Below, in pieces: positions 8,252-17,652 of a stretch of DNA of 64,000 nucleotides. Made by a program: the position numbers and the translations under genes. The notes under the pieces were generated by a model. The model worked only from the letters and a program-made list of their open reading frames with translations. It had not been told where the DNA came from and searched no databases. Origin of the DNA: Cylindrospermum sp. FACHB-282 (GTDB lineage Bacteria > Cyanobacteriota > Cyanobacteriia > Cyanobacteriales > Nostocaceae); contig NZ_JACJRJ010000007.1 of NCBI RefSeq assembly GCF_014697195.1, positions 98,900 through 162,899 on the forward strand, read 5' to 3'. Position 1 is the first letter of the stretch. Each line of letters opens with the position of its first letter.

Positions 8252-8686
8252 ATGACAGCTACTGAATTTGTGTCCCAAACACAGCCAAGGGTAAAACTCC
8301 AGATTGAAGGAATTATAGAACCCAGGATACTGGATTATTTTGTCACTTTAAACGCCGGAGAATTTGCAGCAACCGCCGCCTTATTCGCCAGGGATGGTGT
8401 AATGCATCCACCATTTGAATCTGGTATTGTGGGGACTGAGGCGATCGCTGCCTACCTACAACAAGAAGCCCAAAACATTAAAGCTGATCCTCGCCAAGGA
8501 ATAGTTGAAATCTTGGCAAATGACCATATACTCGTACAAGTGACAGGTAAAGTCCAAACTTCTTGGTGTAGTGTTAATGTACTCTGGTTGTTTAAGCTCA
8601 ACCAAACAGGGCAAATTACTTACACCAAAATCCAACTTTTAGCCTCTCCTCAAAAGTTACTTGCTTTGCATCCGCCAAAAAAATAA
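8252..8686 (+). CDS. CTDH, C-terminal domain homologue of the orange carotenoid protein
   Basis: NTF2-fold carotenoid-binding protein equivalent to the C-terminal half of OCP. CTDHs dimerise around a carotenoid and deliver it to HCPs. The OCP-like core is plain: VKLQIEGI, PRILDYFVTLNAGEFA, HPPFESGIVG, ILVQVTGKVQTSW, LLASPQKLL. The tyrosine and tryptophan that hydrogen-bond the carotenoid keto group in OCP (Tyr201, Trp288) match Tyr29 and Trp105. Cys106, directly after that Trp, probably corresponds to the cysteine reported to form the redox-controlled intermolecular disulfide in Anabaena CTDH. Start ATG 8252 follows an AGG ribosome site. The partner HCP gene is at 5249-5779 on the other strand. 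Confidence 0.88.
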   Translation: MTATEFVSQTQPRVKLQIEGIIEPRILDYFVTLNAGEFAATAALFARDGVMHPPFESGIVGTEAIAAYLQQEAQNIKADPRQGIVEILANDHILVQVTGKVQTSWCSVNVLWLFKLNQTGQITYTKIQLLASPQKLLALHPPKK

Positions 8687-8879
8687 CAAACAGCTTGATA
8701 ATGCTGCATTCTAGTTCAAAAATACATCTAGGGATAGATATAAGGCTTTAAACTTTTTGCTGAAAATCTTATTCGTTGAACCCGTAAGCTAGTATTCTGT
8801 TGGCATAGGGTATTCGGATATGTCCAGAGCAAGCAGCCTCATAGAACCAAGAATCCCCTGACTTTTAATCAGGAGATTG

Positions 8880-9305
8880 CTAATTAACTAGCTCTGGTAG
8901 AGTCGCTTCTAGCTTGAGACAGTTAGCACCATTAACCTGTAACTGGTACTCTACTTTATCCATCAAACGATTCATAATTAGCCAACCATAACCACCTTCT
9001 TTTTTCTCCACAGGATTTGGCGGAAAGTAGGTAGACATATCGAAGCCTTCGCCATAGTCCCAAACCTCTATTGCCAGATCCCGATTTTTTAGTTCCAAAC
9101 GCAGTAAAATTGGCAAATTTGGCTTGTCTTTGTGGGCATGACGTACTGCGTTAGTGTATGCTTCCACCAACGCCAGTCGCAAACGACTTGATTGCCGTGA
9201 CCAATCCACGGATTCTCCTAGTTGGGCTTTCAAGCATCCCAACAACCAACTTTCGACGATGTTTAAAAAATTCAAGTCACTTGGTACGTGAAGCTCACTT
9301 TTCAT
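8880..9305 (-). CDS. Anti-sigma/serine kinase-like ATPase (RsbW-type HATPase)
   Basis: GHKL ATPase of the RsbW/SpoIIAB type: a serine kinase and anti-sigma or anti-target factor in partner switching. The N-box region is RLALVEAYTNAVRHAHKD, the G1 box VWDYGEGFD, and the G2-like loop GGYGWLIMNRLMD. The 141 residues comprise one domain without membrane segments. It begins 3 bases after the stop of the phosphatase gene at 9309-10982, so the two form an operon: kinase and opposing PP2C phosphatase. The anti-anti-sigma (STAS) partner is not in the window. Confidence 0.85.
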   Translation of the reverse strand: MKSELHVPSDLNFLNIVESWLLGCLKAQLGESVDWSRQSSRLRLALVEAYTNAVRHAHKDKPNLPILLRLELKNRDLAIEVWDYGEGFDMSTYFPPNPVEKKEGGYGWLIMNRLMDKVEYQLQVNGANCLKLEATLPELVN

Positions 9306-9308
9306 TAC

Positions 9309-10982
9309 TTACAAAACCTCCAGCGAGAGTATAGTTTGGTCATCTTCTTGAACATCGTTATCTGCCTGGATGCGAGCTAGTAAATTGTTAAGACAAAGTG
9401 GTTGGTCTGCTTGTTGTAAAACTTGCCAAAGACCTTCCTGATTGAGCATAGAACGCTTAACTGGCTGAACGCTACCCTCAGTTTTTCCGGTTAAATAGAA
9501 ATCATGAGACACCATAGCTTCTGTAATCCCATCACTGGCTAGCAGTAGTGTGTCTCCAGAAGCAAGAATTAAGCGCCCAGATAGTGCCTGCCACTTAGGT
9601 AATATTCCTAAGGGAACGCTGCGGACTTTGAGGTAATTGGGCTGGTTACCAACAGTTGCTTGGCCTGACCAAAGGAGGGGATAGATGTGACCGGCATTAG
9701 CGTAGACGAGTTCTTTGGTGCTGGGCGTATAACATGCTATGACAAGAGTTATGAAGTAATTGTTACTGATTAAATCATCAGCTAGAGCATAGTTGAGATT
9801 CTGCATAATCACATTCGGCTCGGCTGGTGCTTCTTGAGACAATTCCCGGCGCAATACCGAAATTGCACTAGCCATGAATAAAGCCGCGGGGACACCTTTA
9901 CCGGATACGTCACCTACTGCTATCCACAAGTCGCCTTTGGGATGTACAAAGACTTCAAAAAAGTCCCCTCCCACTTCTCGCGCTGGGTAACAGCAAGCTT
10001 GCACTTTCGCCCCTTGGATATCAGGTAAACTTTGGCGGAGCAGGTTGTTTTGAATTTGGCGGGCCACCTCCAACTCAGCCCGGAGTTGCTGTTGCTTTTC
10101 TTGGAGGCGCTGGTAGAATTTCGCTTGGGAGAGGGCTAAGGCTGCTTGTTCAGTAACACCTGCAATCAGTTGAATGTCTTCTTCTTGCCAGGGATGCTCG
10201 CTTCCCGACTGGTAGAGGGCCATAACAGCCAGCAAGTGTTGCTGGTAGGTAAGGGGCACAACTAGGTAGTGGGAGGGATGACCATGATTTGTATCTTGAG
10301 TAAGTTGATAATGGCGGGTTTGGAAAACTTTTTCAATTAAAGGATGAGGGTTGAAGGACTGATTAGAGGCATTGGATTTGGGATCTTGATAGGAAAACTG
10401 ATCCTGTATGAGGCGATCGCCCTCTATTGGTCTGAGTAAGCAATTAGTGGCTGCAAATGTTTGTCCAATGGTCGCTACAATCTTTTGTAGCATACTGTCG
10501 TAGTCGCGAGATTCCCGAATTGCTGTTGTTACCGCATTAAATAAAGACTCTCGCCGCAGAGCGCGACGCAACTCCTGTGTGCGCTTCTTAACTACGCGAT
10601 ATGTATCAGTAGCTTGCCCGACTAATGCCTTAAGCCTGTCAGGACTCCAGGGTTTAGTGATGTACTTGAATACCTGACCAGAGTTAATTGCATCTACCAA
10701 ATCTTCGACATCAGTAAAACCAGTTAGCAAAATCCGAATTGTGTCAGGAAAGCGCTCCACTGTGAGACTGAGGAATTCAGTGCCATTCATATCTGGCATT
10801 CTTTGGTCAGAGATAATCACAGCCATCTCGCCTTCTTCGTCTAAGATTTCCAAGGCTTTTAGGGCATGACTGGCTTTATATACCTTAAAATCTCGCCTAA
10901 AGGTGCGGTAGAGTAAATCTAAGTTATCTGGCTCGTCATCTACCACCATGAGCTTCAGTTTGTCTATCTCTGTCTCAGTCAT
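9309..10982 (-). CDS. Response regulator-GAF-PP2C serine phosphatase (RsbU-like)
   Basis: Signal-controlled phosphatase that should dephosphorylate a STAS-domain anti-anti-sigma factor. Domain order: receiver (residues about 8-130; MVVDDEPDN acidic pair, phosphoacceptor Asp in VIISDQRMPDMNG, KPWSPDRL switch lysine), GAF (about 150-290), short coiled coil (about 290-320), and SpoIIE/PP2C domain (about 325-557; metal ligands in AREVGGDFFEVF, VGDVSGKGVPAALFM, LLLASDGITEA and DDQTILSLEV). This is a common cyanobacterial architecture. The cognate histidine kinase is not adjacent. It is upstream of, and co-transcribed with, the RsbW-like kinase gene. Confidence 0.9.
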   Translation of the reverse strand: MTETEIDKLKLMVVDDEPDNLDLLYRTFRRDFKVYKASHALKALEILDEEGEMAVIISDQRMPDMNGTEFLSLTVERFPDTIRILLTGFTDVEDLVDAINSGQVFKYITKPWSPDRLKALVGQATDTYRVVKKRTQELRRALRRESLFNAVTTAIRESRDYDSMLQKIVATIGQTFAATNCLLRPIEGDRLIQDQFSYQDPKSNASNQSFNPHPLIEKVFQTRHYQLTQDTNHGHPSHYLVVPLTYQQHLLAVMALYQSGSEHPWQEEDIQLIAGVTEQAALALSQAKFYQRLQEKQQQLRAELEVARQIQNNLLRQSLPDIQGAKVQACCYPAREVGGDFFEVFVHPKGDLWIAVGDVSGKGVPAALFMASAISVLRRELSQEAPAEPNVIMQNLNYALADDLISNNYFITLVIACYTPSTKELVYANAGHIYPLLWSGQATVGNQPNYLKVRSVPLGILPKWQALSGRLILASGDTLLLASDGITEAMVSHDFYLTGKTEGSVQPVKRSMLNQEGLWQVLQQADQPLCLNNLLARIQADNDVQEDDQTILSLEVL

Positions 10983-11176
10983 ATTTGACTTTAATTTTCA
11001 GATATTTAAATGGCAAGATAGGGCAAAATTTATCCCACTTGAGAACCAGCAAACAAAAACTAATCATTTAGTCATTATTAAAGAGAAACTACCTATTCCC
11101 AACTGATAAATCAATCTTTCAGGTGTTGCAAATTTTCTTTCGTCTCCTCAAGAATGGCTACATTCCACAAATCAAC

Positions 11177-11893
11177 CTATCCAACTAACCCAGAACGCAA
11201 GGCGCGGACGGCTGCTTGGGTACGGTCATCAGCACTTAGCTTATTCAGAATATTACGGACGTGAGTTTTAACAGTTCCCACTGTGATATAAAGTCTTTCC
11301 GCAATTACTGCATTGCTACAACCTTCTACTATCAACTGTAACACTTCTAGCTCCCTTTCTGTCAGGGTGTAGAGGTCAATAGCCGCTTCATTCTCCCCCG
11401 ACTCTGGATGAAAGACAAAATTTTTTGTATCAGAAGATACTTCCAATTTATGTGGATTTTGTTGGGCTTGTTGCAAGACAATCCGAGCGATCGCCGGATC
11501 GATCCAAGCGTTACCATTGTAAGTAACTCGCACTGCTTCAAGCAAATTATCGAACTTGATATCCTTCATACAGTAGGAGTCTGCTCCGGCGGCAAAAGCT
11601 GCCAACACTGCTTCTTTGTTATCCCGTAGTGTCAAAATTAACACTTTGATGGCTAACTCTTGGCCACCATTAATCGATTTCAACTCCCTTGTCAGTTCAA
11701 TACCATCCTTATCTGGTAACCCAATATCTATAATCGCAATATCTGGTTGTAGTGTTTTTAACATTTTTAGTCCCTCAGTAGCATTGGCAGCTTCCCCTAC
11801 AACTTCAATTTCTTCTTTTTGCAGTAGTGCTGTCCGAATACCCACACGGGTGAGGTCATGATCTTCAATCAGAGCAATCCGAATTTTACTCAT
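11177..11893 (-). CDS. NarL/FixJ-family response regulator
   Basis: Two-component transcription factor of 238 residues. The receiver domain (about 5-125) shows LIEDHDLTRVG with its acidic pair, the phosphoacceptor Asp in IAIIDIGLPDKDG and the switch lysine in YCMKDIKFD. The LuxR-type helix-turn-helix (about 175-238) reads LTEREL, EGCSNAVIAERLYITVGTVK then HVRNILNKL. I chose ATG 11893; the open frame reaches a TTG two codons earlier. No histidine kinase is adjacent. The same-strand phosphatase operon begins 194 bases downstream and could be a target, but no binding site was identified. Confidence 0.88.
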   Translation of the reverse strand: MSKIRIALIEDHDLTRVGIRTALLQKEEIEVVGEAANATEGLKMLKTLQPDIAIIDIGLPDKDGIELTRELKSINGGQELAIKVLILTLRDNKEAVLAAFAAGADSYCMKDIKFDNLLEAVRVTYNGNAWIDPAIARIVLQQAQQNPHKLEVSSDTKNFVFHPESGENEAAIDLYTLTERELEVLQLIVEGCSNAVIAERLYITVGTVKTHVRNILNKLSADDRTQAAVRALRSGLVG

Positions 11894-12463
11894 AGCCAAC
11901 TTGTGCCCGTTACACTACCTTAACTTTGACCTTCCCTCCCCTCCACATCGCTCAAGGGGAGAGATTCTGCTTTCCACCAGCCAACCTATGTGTTAGATCA
12001 ACTTTTTTGAGGTTTTGTCAAGCTGGTTTGGTGAGCGCTTTCACCTTTTGTCTAACTGATGCCATAACCGAAGACTATCTATTGTCTTACTTGAGAATTA
12101 ATGTATAAATACTCCCAACTAAAATCAATCGCTTACTGTTTTTTAGTCTGTTAGACGTGGATCTATTTTTTTAGCTTAGTCCAAAAAAAAAGCCTCATAC
12201 CGTAATGGTACACCGTACCCTGCTCTGAGCAAGCTACGGTGTTGAGATGAATTTTAGGTCTTGGGGGTTTCATTAGAGTTATCCAAAATTGGTCAGCGTC
12301 AACAGCATAACTTCGTAATTTGTTTAACCTAAGTTCTGACAGCCGCTACCCTGTGAATCCCCGTAACAAAGAGTGCAGGAAGCTTTGAGTTCTCCACCCA
12401 TGAAAAAATTTGATAAACTAAACGTTCGAGATAATCCGGTGTGAGTCTAATCAAGAATAGGCT
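11894..12463. other. Intergenic region with no recognised gene
   Basis: About 570 bases between divergent genes. No supportable protein gene. Around 12200-12245 a stretch rich in self-complementarity (CCGTAATGGTACACCGTACC then GCTACGGTG) follows a run of nine As, and another folded-looking stretch lies near 12336-12400. A small RNA is possible but I recognise no family. It also holds the promoters of both flanking genes. Confidence 0.35.
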
Positions 12464-13216
12464 ATGTTTAAACCGCCTAAAGTGTTTTCAGTGTTGGGGT
12501 TACCAGTTCATGTAATGACAAATTATCCAGACTGGTTGCTAGAATGCCTGCAACAAGGCAGAGGAACTCATGTGGTAACGCTCAATGCCGAAATGACGAT
12601 GCAGGCAGAGCGCAATTTATCCCTAGCGAAGGTCATTCAAAATGCTGAACTAGTGATTCCAGATGGAGCAGGGGTTGTTTTGTACTTGCAATGGCTGTTG
12701 TGGCAAAAAGTACAGCGTTTTCCGGGGATTGAACTAGCAGAAAAACTGTTACAAGAACTTGGACAACATTCGACCGATGCCAAAGTATTTTTTTATGGCG
12801 GCGCACCTGGAGTAGCTGCAAACGCCGCAGAGTTATGGCAGCAGGAAGTTCCTCTTTTGAGGATCGCAGGTACTTACTCTGGCTACCATTCTCCAGAAGA
12901 GGAAGAAAAATTGCGGCAAACTCTTGCTCAATTGCAGCCACAAGTGATTTTTGTCGGCTTGGGAGTACCACGTCAAGAGTTATGGATTGCCGAAAACCGC
13001 CATTTATGTCCCCAAGCAATTTGGATAGGCGTTGGTGGTAGTTTCGATATTTGGTCAGGAACGAAAACTCGCGCTCCCGCTTGGTTGGGAAATAACAATT
13101 TAGAGTGGTTATATCGGCTTTATCAAGAACCTTGGCGTTGGCGGCGGATGTTGGCTTTGCCTGAGTTTGCTGTGAAAGCCTTTATTTATCGCTTCACCGC
13201 CAGGGGTGTAAGCTGA
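12464..13216 (+). CDS. WecG/TagA/CpsF-family glycosyltransferase
   Basis: GT26-family transferase that adds a sugar such as N-acetylmannosamine(uronate) to a lipid-linked intermediate in surface polysaccharide synthesis. The family blocks are present: VTLNAEMTMQAERN, VIPDGAGVVLYLQW, FYGGAPGVAANAAELW, IFVGLGVPRQELWIAEN and IGVGGSFDIWSGTKTRAP. Its 250 residues are normal; it is a monotopic membrane-associated enzyme in characterised relatives. It precedes ftsE by 160 bases with a hairpin between them. No other polysaccharide genes lie nearby, so donor and acceptor are unknown. Confidence 0.93.
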   Translation: MFKPPKVFSVLGLPVHVMTNYPDWLLECLQQGRGTHVVTLNAEMTMQAERNLSLAKVIQNAELVIPDGAGVVLYLQWLLWQKVQRFPGIELAEKLLQELGQHSTDAKVFFYGGAPGVAANAAELWQQEVPLLRIAGTYSGYHSPEEEEKLRQTLAQLQPQVIFVGLGVPRQELWIAENRHLCPQAIWIGVGGSFDIWSGTKTRAPAWLGNNNLEWLYRLYQEPWRWRRMLALPEFAVKAFIYRFTARGVS

Positions 13217-13308
13217 GTTGCGAGTGCTGAGTCTTGAGCGCTAAGTGATAATACGTAGTTTTTCCTTGGGTCTTCAAGAAAATTTAAATTTTCTTTTTTG
13301 GATTTGAT

Positions 13309-13331
13309 ATTCCCAGGCATAACCTGGGAAT
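13309..13331 (+). terminator. Hairpin between glycosyltransferase and ftsE genes
   Basis: ATTCCCAGG (13309-13317) and CCTGGGAAT (13323-13331) pair perfectly around CATAA. The following bases CCTTATTTT are only moderately T-rich, so it may be a weak terminator or a dispersed repeat. Confidence 0.45.
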
Positions 13332-13379
13332 CCTTATTTTGGGGAGACTTTTGGTTGTGGATGTGAGGAAAATTTAGCA

Positions 13380-14126
13380 ATGCCAATATCAACAACTCAG
13401 GAAAATACTGACAAATCCGTTCAGATAGAGGATGAAGAAAATCAACAGCACAGTCATCAGACTGCGGCAATGGTGCAATTACGCGCTGTCACAAAAACTT
13501 ATGCTAATGGCTATGATGCGCTGTTAGATGTGAGCATAGAGATAAAACAGGGAGAATTTCTGTTTATCACTGGCCCTAGTGGTTCTGGTAAATCTACGCT
13601 TCTGAAACTGCTTTATGGGGAGGAGTTACCTACACAGGGAGAAGTAATTGTTGATGAATTTAATGTAGCGGCTTTGCGAGGCGATCGCTTATCATCATTA
13701 CGCCGCCGCATCGGCATTGTTTTTCAAGACTATAAACTGATTCCCCAGCGAACAGTGGCGGAAAATATAACTTTTGTGCTGCAAGCACAAGGGTTTACCC
13801 GTAAGGAAATTCAACGGCGTTTAGAACCAACTTTAAAGTTAGTGGGTTTATTCTCCAAAGCTGACAGATTTCCTGATCAACTTTCTGGGGGAGAACAGCA
13901 GCGTGTGAGTATTGCGCGGGCAATTGTCGCCACCCCACCACTATTATTAGCAGATGAACCTACCGGAAACCTCGATCCTGATAATTCCTGGCAAGTGATG
14001 CAGATTCTCCAGAAGCTAAATTCCTTTGGGGCTACGGTAATTGTCACTACCCACGATGAACAATTGGTTCGGCGGTGCAATCAACCAGTGGTGCAAGTCC
14101 AGAATGGACGGCTATATCGAAAATAG
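13380..14126 (+). CDS. ftsE: FtsE-type ABC ATPase
   Basis: ATP-binding protein of the FtsEX type, which with FtsX regulates septal peptidoglycan hydrolysis. Walker [11 protein letters not shown]-loop VFQDYKLI (the FQDxxLL-like form typical of FtsE), signature [15 protein letters not shown], Walker [13 protein letters not shown] and switch histidine VTTHDE are all present. An unusual N-terminal tail of about 30 Gln/Glu-rich residues precedes the domain; an internal ATG at 13470 would remove it. No ftsX lies in the window, so the permease must be elsewhere or the ATPase serves another system. The next gene is the CHAT protein, 94 bases on. Confidence 0.82.
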   Translation: MPISTTQENTDKSVQIEDEENQQHSHQTAAMVQLRAVTKTYANGYDALLDVSIEIKQGEFLFITGPSGSGKSTLLKLLYGEELPTQGEVIVDEFNVAALRGDRLSSLRRRIGIVFQDYKLIPQRTVAENITFVLQAQGFTRKEIQRRLEPTLKLVGLFSKADRFPDQLSGGEQQRVSIARAIVATPPLLLADEPTGNLDPDNSWQVMQILQKLNSFGATVIVTTHDEQLVRRCNQPVVQVQNGRLYRK

Positions 14127-14220
14127 TCAATTAGACAGGGTGGGGAGAATGAATAAAAATAAACATCCAATATACTTATAAATAGCAACTGCCAGATAAT
14201 TAGGCAAAAAGGGTGTATCT

Positions 14221-16833
14221 ATGAGTAAATGGCAGAAATTTGACTCAACAAAATCGCCATTTTTTCCATTTGTAGCAGGTCGCTCTATTTTTGTCTTTGC
14301 CAGCATTTTGTTATGTTCAGCATCAAGTGTTGCAATGGCTGGGCTGTATCCGCTAAATATGGCACAGTTAACACAGACATCACCAGATGCAACTCGCGCT
14401 GCTGCCAAGAAAGCATATGATTCGGGAAAGCAACTATATCAGCAAGGAACAGCAGCCACCCTGCAACAGGCGATGGGAGAATTTACAGTAGCCCTTTCAC
14501 TGTATCGTGCTGTGGGCGATCGCTTATCCGAAGCCAACACCCTCGCTTACATCGGCAAAATCAACTCAAATTTAGGAGAAAAGCAACAGGCCCTAGATGA
14601 TTACAACCAATCTCTGCGCCTATTTCAACTGGTGCAGGACAAAACAGCAGAAGGGACTACCCTAAACAACATTGGCAAAATCTACTCAGATTTAGGCGAA
14701 AAGCAGAAAGCGCTCTCATACTACAACCAATCCTTGCTCCTCAGGCGACAGGTGGGAAACAAGGCAGGGGAAGCTATTTCCCTGAATAACATTGGCTCTG
14801 TCTACCATTCCCTCAGAGAATACCAAAGGGCACTCTCTTATTACAACCAATCCCTGCCTCTAAAACGACAGGTGGGAGACAAAGCAGGGGAAGCAACTAC
14901 CCTGAACAACATTGGCAAAATCTACTCAGATTTAGGCCAACAGCAAAAGGCGCTCTTATATTACAACCAATCTCTGCCTCTATACCTACAAGTGGGGGAC
15001 AAGGCAGGAGAAGCGACTATCCTGAATAACACTGGCAAAGTCTACTCAAATTTAGGCCAACAGCAAAAGGCGCTCTTATATTACAACCAATCCCTGCCTC
15101 TATACCGACAGGTGGGTAACAAGGCAGGAGAGGCTCGTAACCTTTATAATATCGCCTCCCTTCAACGCGACAGCGGCAATCTTAACGCCGCCCTGACTCA
15201 GATAGAGAGCGCCATCAAAATTGTGGAAAACCTGCGGAGCAAAATTACTTCTCAGGAACTCCGCACCTCTTATTTTGCTACAGTGCAGGACTATTATCAG
15301 CTATACATTGACCTGTTGATGCAGTTACATAAACAGCAACCAGCCAAAGGATACGATGCTCTGGCTCTGTTCGGGAGCGAACGTGCCCGCGCCCGCAGTC
15401 TTTTGGAACTGCTCACAGAAGCTAACGCCGATATTCGTCAAGGTGTAGAACCGAAGTTGCTCTCCCAAGAACGGGACTTGCAGCAACAACTTGATGCTTT
15501 AGAACAACGCCGACTACAGATATTAGCTGGTAAATATACAGAAGCCCAGGGGCAAGCCTTAGAAAAAGAAACTGAAGTACTTCTAGAACAGTATCGGCAA
15601 GTACAAACACAGATCCGCGCTACTAGTCCACGTTATGCAGCGATAACTCAACCTCAGCCCCTGACACTGGCACAAATTCAGGAGCAGGTACTCGATGACA
15701 ACACTTTGCTTTTAGAATATTCCCTGGGAACGGAGCGTAGTTATGTTTGGGCAGTTACTAACAAAAGTATCACCAGTTATCAACTACCCAAGGGTGCAGA
15801 TATTGAAGCTGCTGTCCAAAAATTCCGTCAAGCTGTCACCACCCCATATCTAAGAAATAGCCCAGCTATCGATGCTCTATCTCAAATTATACTTGCACCA
15901 GTAGCCCAGCAACTGGGACAGAAACGCTTAGTGATTGTTAGCGATGGTGCTTTGCAGTATGTACCATTTGCGGCGCTAAATACACCTCATCCACAAAGCA
16001 GTAACTATGAACCATTATTGCTAAACCACGAAATCGTCACTTTGCCCTCAGCCTCTACATTAGCTGTCCTCAGACGTGAACATAAAGGACGGAAACTTGC
16101 TCCTAAGACGTTAGTGGTGTTGGCAGATCCCATTTTTAGTAATGATGATGAACGTCTTCAAGATAAAAGGCAAGTGTCTCGCCCAGATGGGGCAATAGAA
16201 GGCAATTTAGATAGGCTGGCTTTAAATAGATCCGCCGAAGACTCAAATATTAACTTTACGCGTTTGCAGTTTACACGCCAAGAAGCCGAGCAAATTCTTT
16301 CTCTTGTACCTGTGAATGAGGGTAAGCCAGCTTTTGACTTTACTGCTAGTCGTACTACAGCCACCAGCAATGAGTTGAGTCAATATCGCATTGTACATTT
16401 CGCTACTCATGGCATTCTCAACAGCAAGCATCCAGAATTATCAGGTGTGGTGTTGTCGCTATTTGACAATCAAGGAAGACCGCAAAATGGGTTTTTGCGC
16501 TTGCACGATGTTTTCAACCTCAACCTACCGGCAGAACTGGTGGTACTCAGTGCCTGCCAAACTGGACTGGGAGAGGAAGTTAAGGGAGAAGGATTAGTGG
16601 GGTTGACAAGAGGGTTTATGTATGCTGGTAGTTCGCGCGTTGTAGTGAGTTTGTGGAGTGTGGATGACGAGGCAACATCGGAACTGATGAAGGTATTCTA
16701 TCAAAAAATGCTGCAAGAAAAATTAAAGCCTGCGATCGCTCTGCGGGCTGCACAGATAGAAATGTGGCGCGCTCAAAAGTATGCCGCGCCTTTTTACTGG
16801 GCGGCTTTCACTTTACAAGGTGAATGGAATTAA
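14221..16833 (+). CDS. Exported TPR-CHAT domain protein
   Basis: Predicted caspase-like (CHAT) peptidase behind a tetratricopeptide domain. Residues about 20-41 form a signal peptide or anchor ([17 protein letters not shown]). Six or more 40-residue TPR units span about 70-310. A helical linker leads to the CHAT domain (about 480-870). The catalytic pair is intact: His730 in HFATHG and Cys779 in LSACQTG. TPR-CHAT proteins are abundant in filamentous cyanobacteria, and some relatives act in defence or cell death, but most are uncharacterised. Four consecutive TPR units are nearly identical in DNA. The signal sequence would place the peptidase outside the cytoplasm, which is unusual for a caspase-like enzyme. 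Confidence 0.88.
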   Translation: MSKWQKFDSTKSPFFPFVAGRSIFVFASILLCSASSVAMAGLYPLNMAQLTQTSPDATRAAAKKAYDSGKQLYQQGTAATLQQAMGEFTVALSLYRAVGDRLSEANTLAYIGKINSNLGEKQQALDDYNQSLRLFQLVQDKTAEGTTLNNIGKIYSDLGEKQKALSYYNQSLLLRRQVGNKAGEAISLNNIGSVYHSLREYQRALSYYNQSLPLKRQVGDKAGEATTLNNIGKIYSDLGQQQKALLYYNQSLPLYLQVGDKAGEATILNNTGKVYSNLGQQQKALLYYNQSLPLYRQVGNKAGEARNLYNIASLQRDSGNLNAALTQIESAIKIVENLRSKITSQELRTSYFATVQDYYQLYIDLLMQLHKQQPAKGYDALALFGSERARARSLLELLTEANADIRQGVEPKLLSQERDLQQQLDALEQRRLQILAGKYTEAQGQALEKETEVLLEQYRQVQTQIRATSPRYAAITQPQPLTLAQIQEQVLDDNTLLLEYSLGTERSYVWAVTNKSITSYQLPKGADIEAAVQKFRQAVTTPYLRNSPAIDALSQIILAPVAQQLGQKRLVIVSDGALQYVPFAALNTPHPQSSNYEPLLLNHEIVTLPSASTLAVLRREHKGRKLAPKTLVVLADPIFSNDDERLQDKRQVSRPDGAIEGNLDRLALNRSAEDSNINFTRLQFTRQEAEQILSLVPVNEGKPAFDFTASRTTATSNELSQYRIVHFATHGILNSKHPELSGVVLSLFDNQGRPQNGFLRLHDVFNLNLPAELVVLSACQTGLGEEVKGEGLVGLTRGFMYAGSSRVVVSLWSVDDEATSELMKVFYQKMLQEKLKPAIALRAAQIEMWRAQKYAAPFYWAAFTLQGEWN
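14640..15135 (+). repeat. 120-bp tandem repeats inside the TPR-CHAT gene
   Basis: About four successive 120-base units each encode one 40-residue TPR. Near-identical phrases such as ATTGGCAAAATCTACTCA and TACAACCAATC recur at 120-base spacing. High DNA identity between units points to recent duplication and probable copy-number variation between strains. Confidence 0.8.
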
Positions 16834-16855
16834 AGAGTAGTGCCAACGGTGGAAT

Positions 16856-17623
16856 TCAGGCTAAAATTCGAGCTTTAGCTTTTGTATGTATGGGTGTCAA
16901 AGTTGCGCCGGGGCTGGATGGTAAAACACCCAAGCAATCAAGGGTCTGCAAACTGTTGAAAGCTGCTTCTCGAATTACTGCTTCTTTTTCCCGACTGACT
17001 AAGAGTCGCAAGCATTCGATAACATCTTGCTGCACTGAAGCATCAACTTGCTTCCGGGTAAGGAATTTAGTTAGTTGACGCACGGCAAGCAACCGCTTTA
17101 AGGGATCTGTTTCTGTTAAATCGAGCAACAGTTGATCGATGTGGTCTTCCTCTCGGCTTCCGTAAAGGCTGAAGATTTGCCACACCAATAAAACTAGAGT
17201 TAACAGCATCCCGACACCTTGGACAATCACACCAACGGCAATCCAGGGGCTGTTGGAATCAACCCAGATTGCAGCTGCCATGTAAGTACTGACAGTGGTA
17301 ATACCGCCACTCCCGACTGCTAAGGCTAACCGACGGTTTGAACCGTTTAAAAATCTCCGAATGTCGAACAAGCGTTTTTGCCAGTCCCACTTCTGCATTG
17401 AGTAAGCTAATACCATGACCCCAATGCCGACTCCCAGTGCTAACACCAGTTTCCAGTTCCACAACAGCATGGCAACGACGATTGTCAAGAACCCAAGAAT
17501 GCCCCCAGGTTCAGAGAAACGCTTTAAATTAAGCTGCTTTGGGCTTCCTGTCTTAATCTCTGGAAGCGACCAGTTGGGGATCTGGTTGAATAATTGCCGC
17601 CAAGAAGACGAAGCCTGTGCCAC
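16856..17623 (-). CDS. Membrane protein with C-terminal HEAT-like helices
   Basis: Family not named from memory; appears to be a conserved cyanobacterial membrane protein. GTG 17623 gives 255 residues. Four transmembrane helices are visible, two near residues 38-75 (ILGFLTIVVAMLLW, LVLALGVGIGVMVLAY) and two near 98-150 (VGSGGITTVSTYMAAAIW, IAVGVIVQGVGMLLTLVLLV). The last 90 residues are soluble and resemble one or two HEAT/armadillo helices (DPLKRLLAVRQLTKFL, VIREAAFNSLQTL), suggesting a cytoplasmic protein-binding tail. It is convergent with the TPR-CHAT gene, 22 bases apart, and co-directional with the next gene. Confidence 0.7.
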   Translation of the reverse strand: MAQASSSWRQLFNQIPNWSLPEIKTGSPKQLNLKRFSEPGGILGFLTIVVAMLLWNWKLVLALGVGIGVMVLAYSMQKWDWQKRLFDIRRFLNGSNRRLALAVGSGGITTVSTYMAAAIWVDSNSPWIAVGVIVQGVGMLLTLVLLVWQIFSLYGSREEDHIDQLLLDLTETDPLKRLLAVRQLTKFLTRKQVDASVQQDVIECLRLLVSREKEAVIREAAFNSLQTLDCLGVLPSSPGATLTPIHTKAKARILA

Positions 17624-17652
17624 AGTGTTTACCTACTAAATTACAAAAAATT

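Noticed and set aside
12200..12250. Small RNA or riboswitch
   Set aside because: There is some self-complementarity, but no recognised family and no terminator, so it was noted only in the intergenic entry.
14640..15135. Regular 120-bp repeats, possible CRISPR or satellite
   Set aside because: The units encode in-frame TPR motifs in a long gene, so they are coding repeats.
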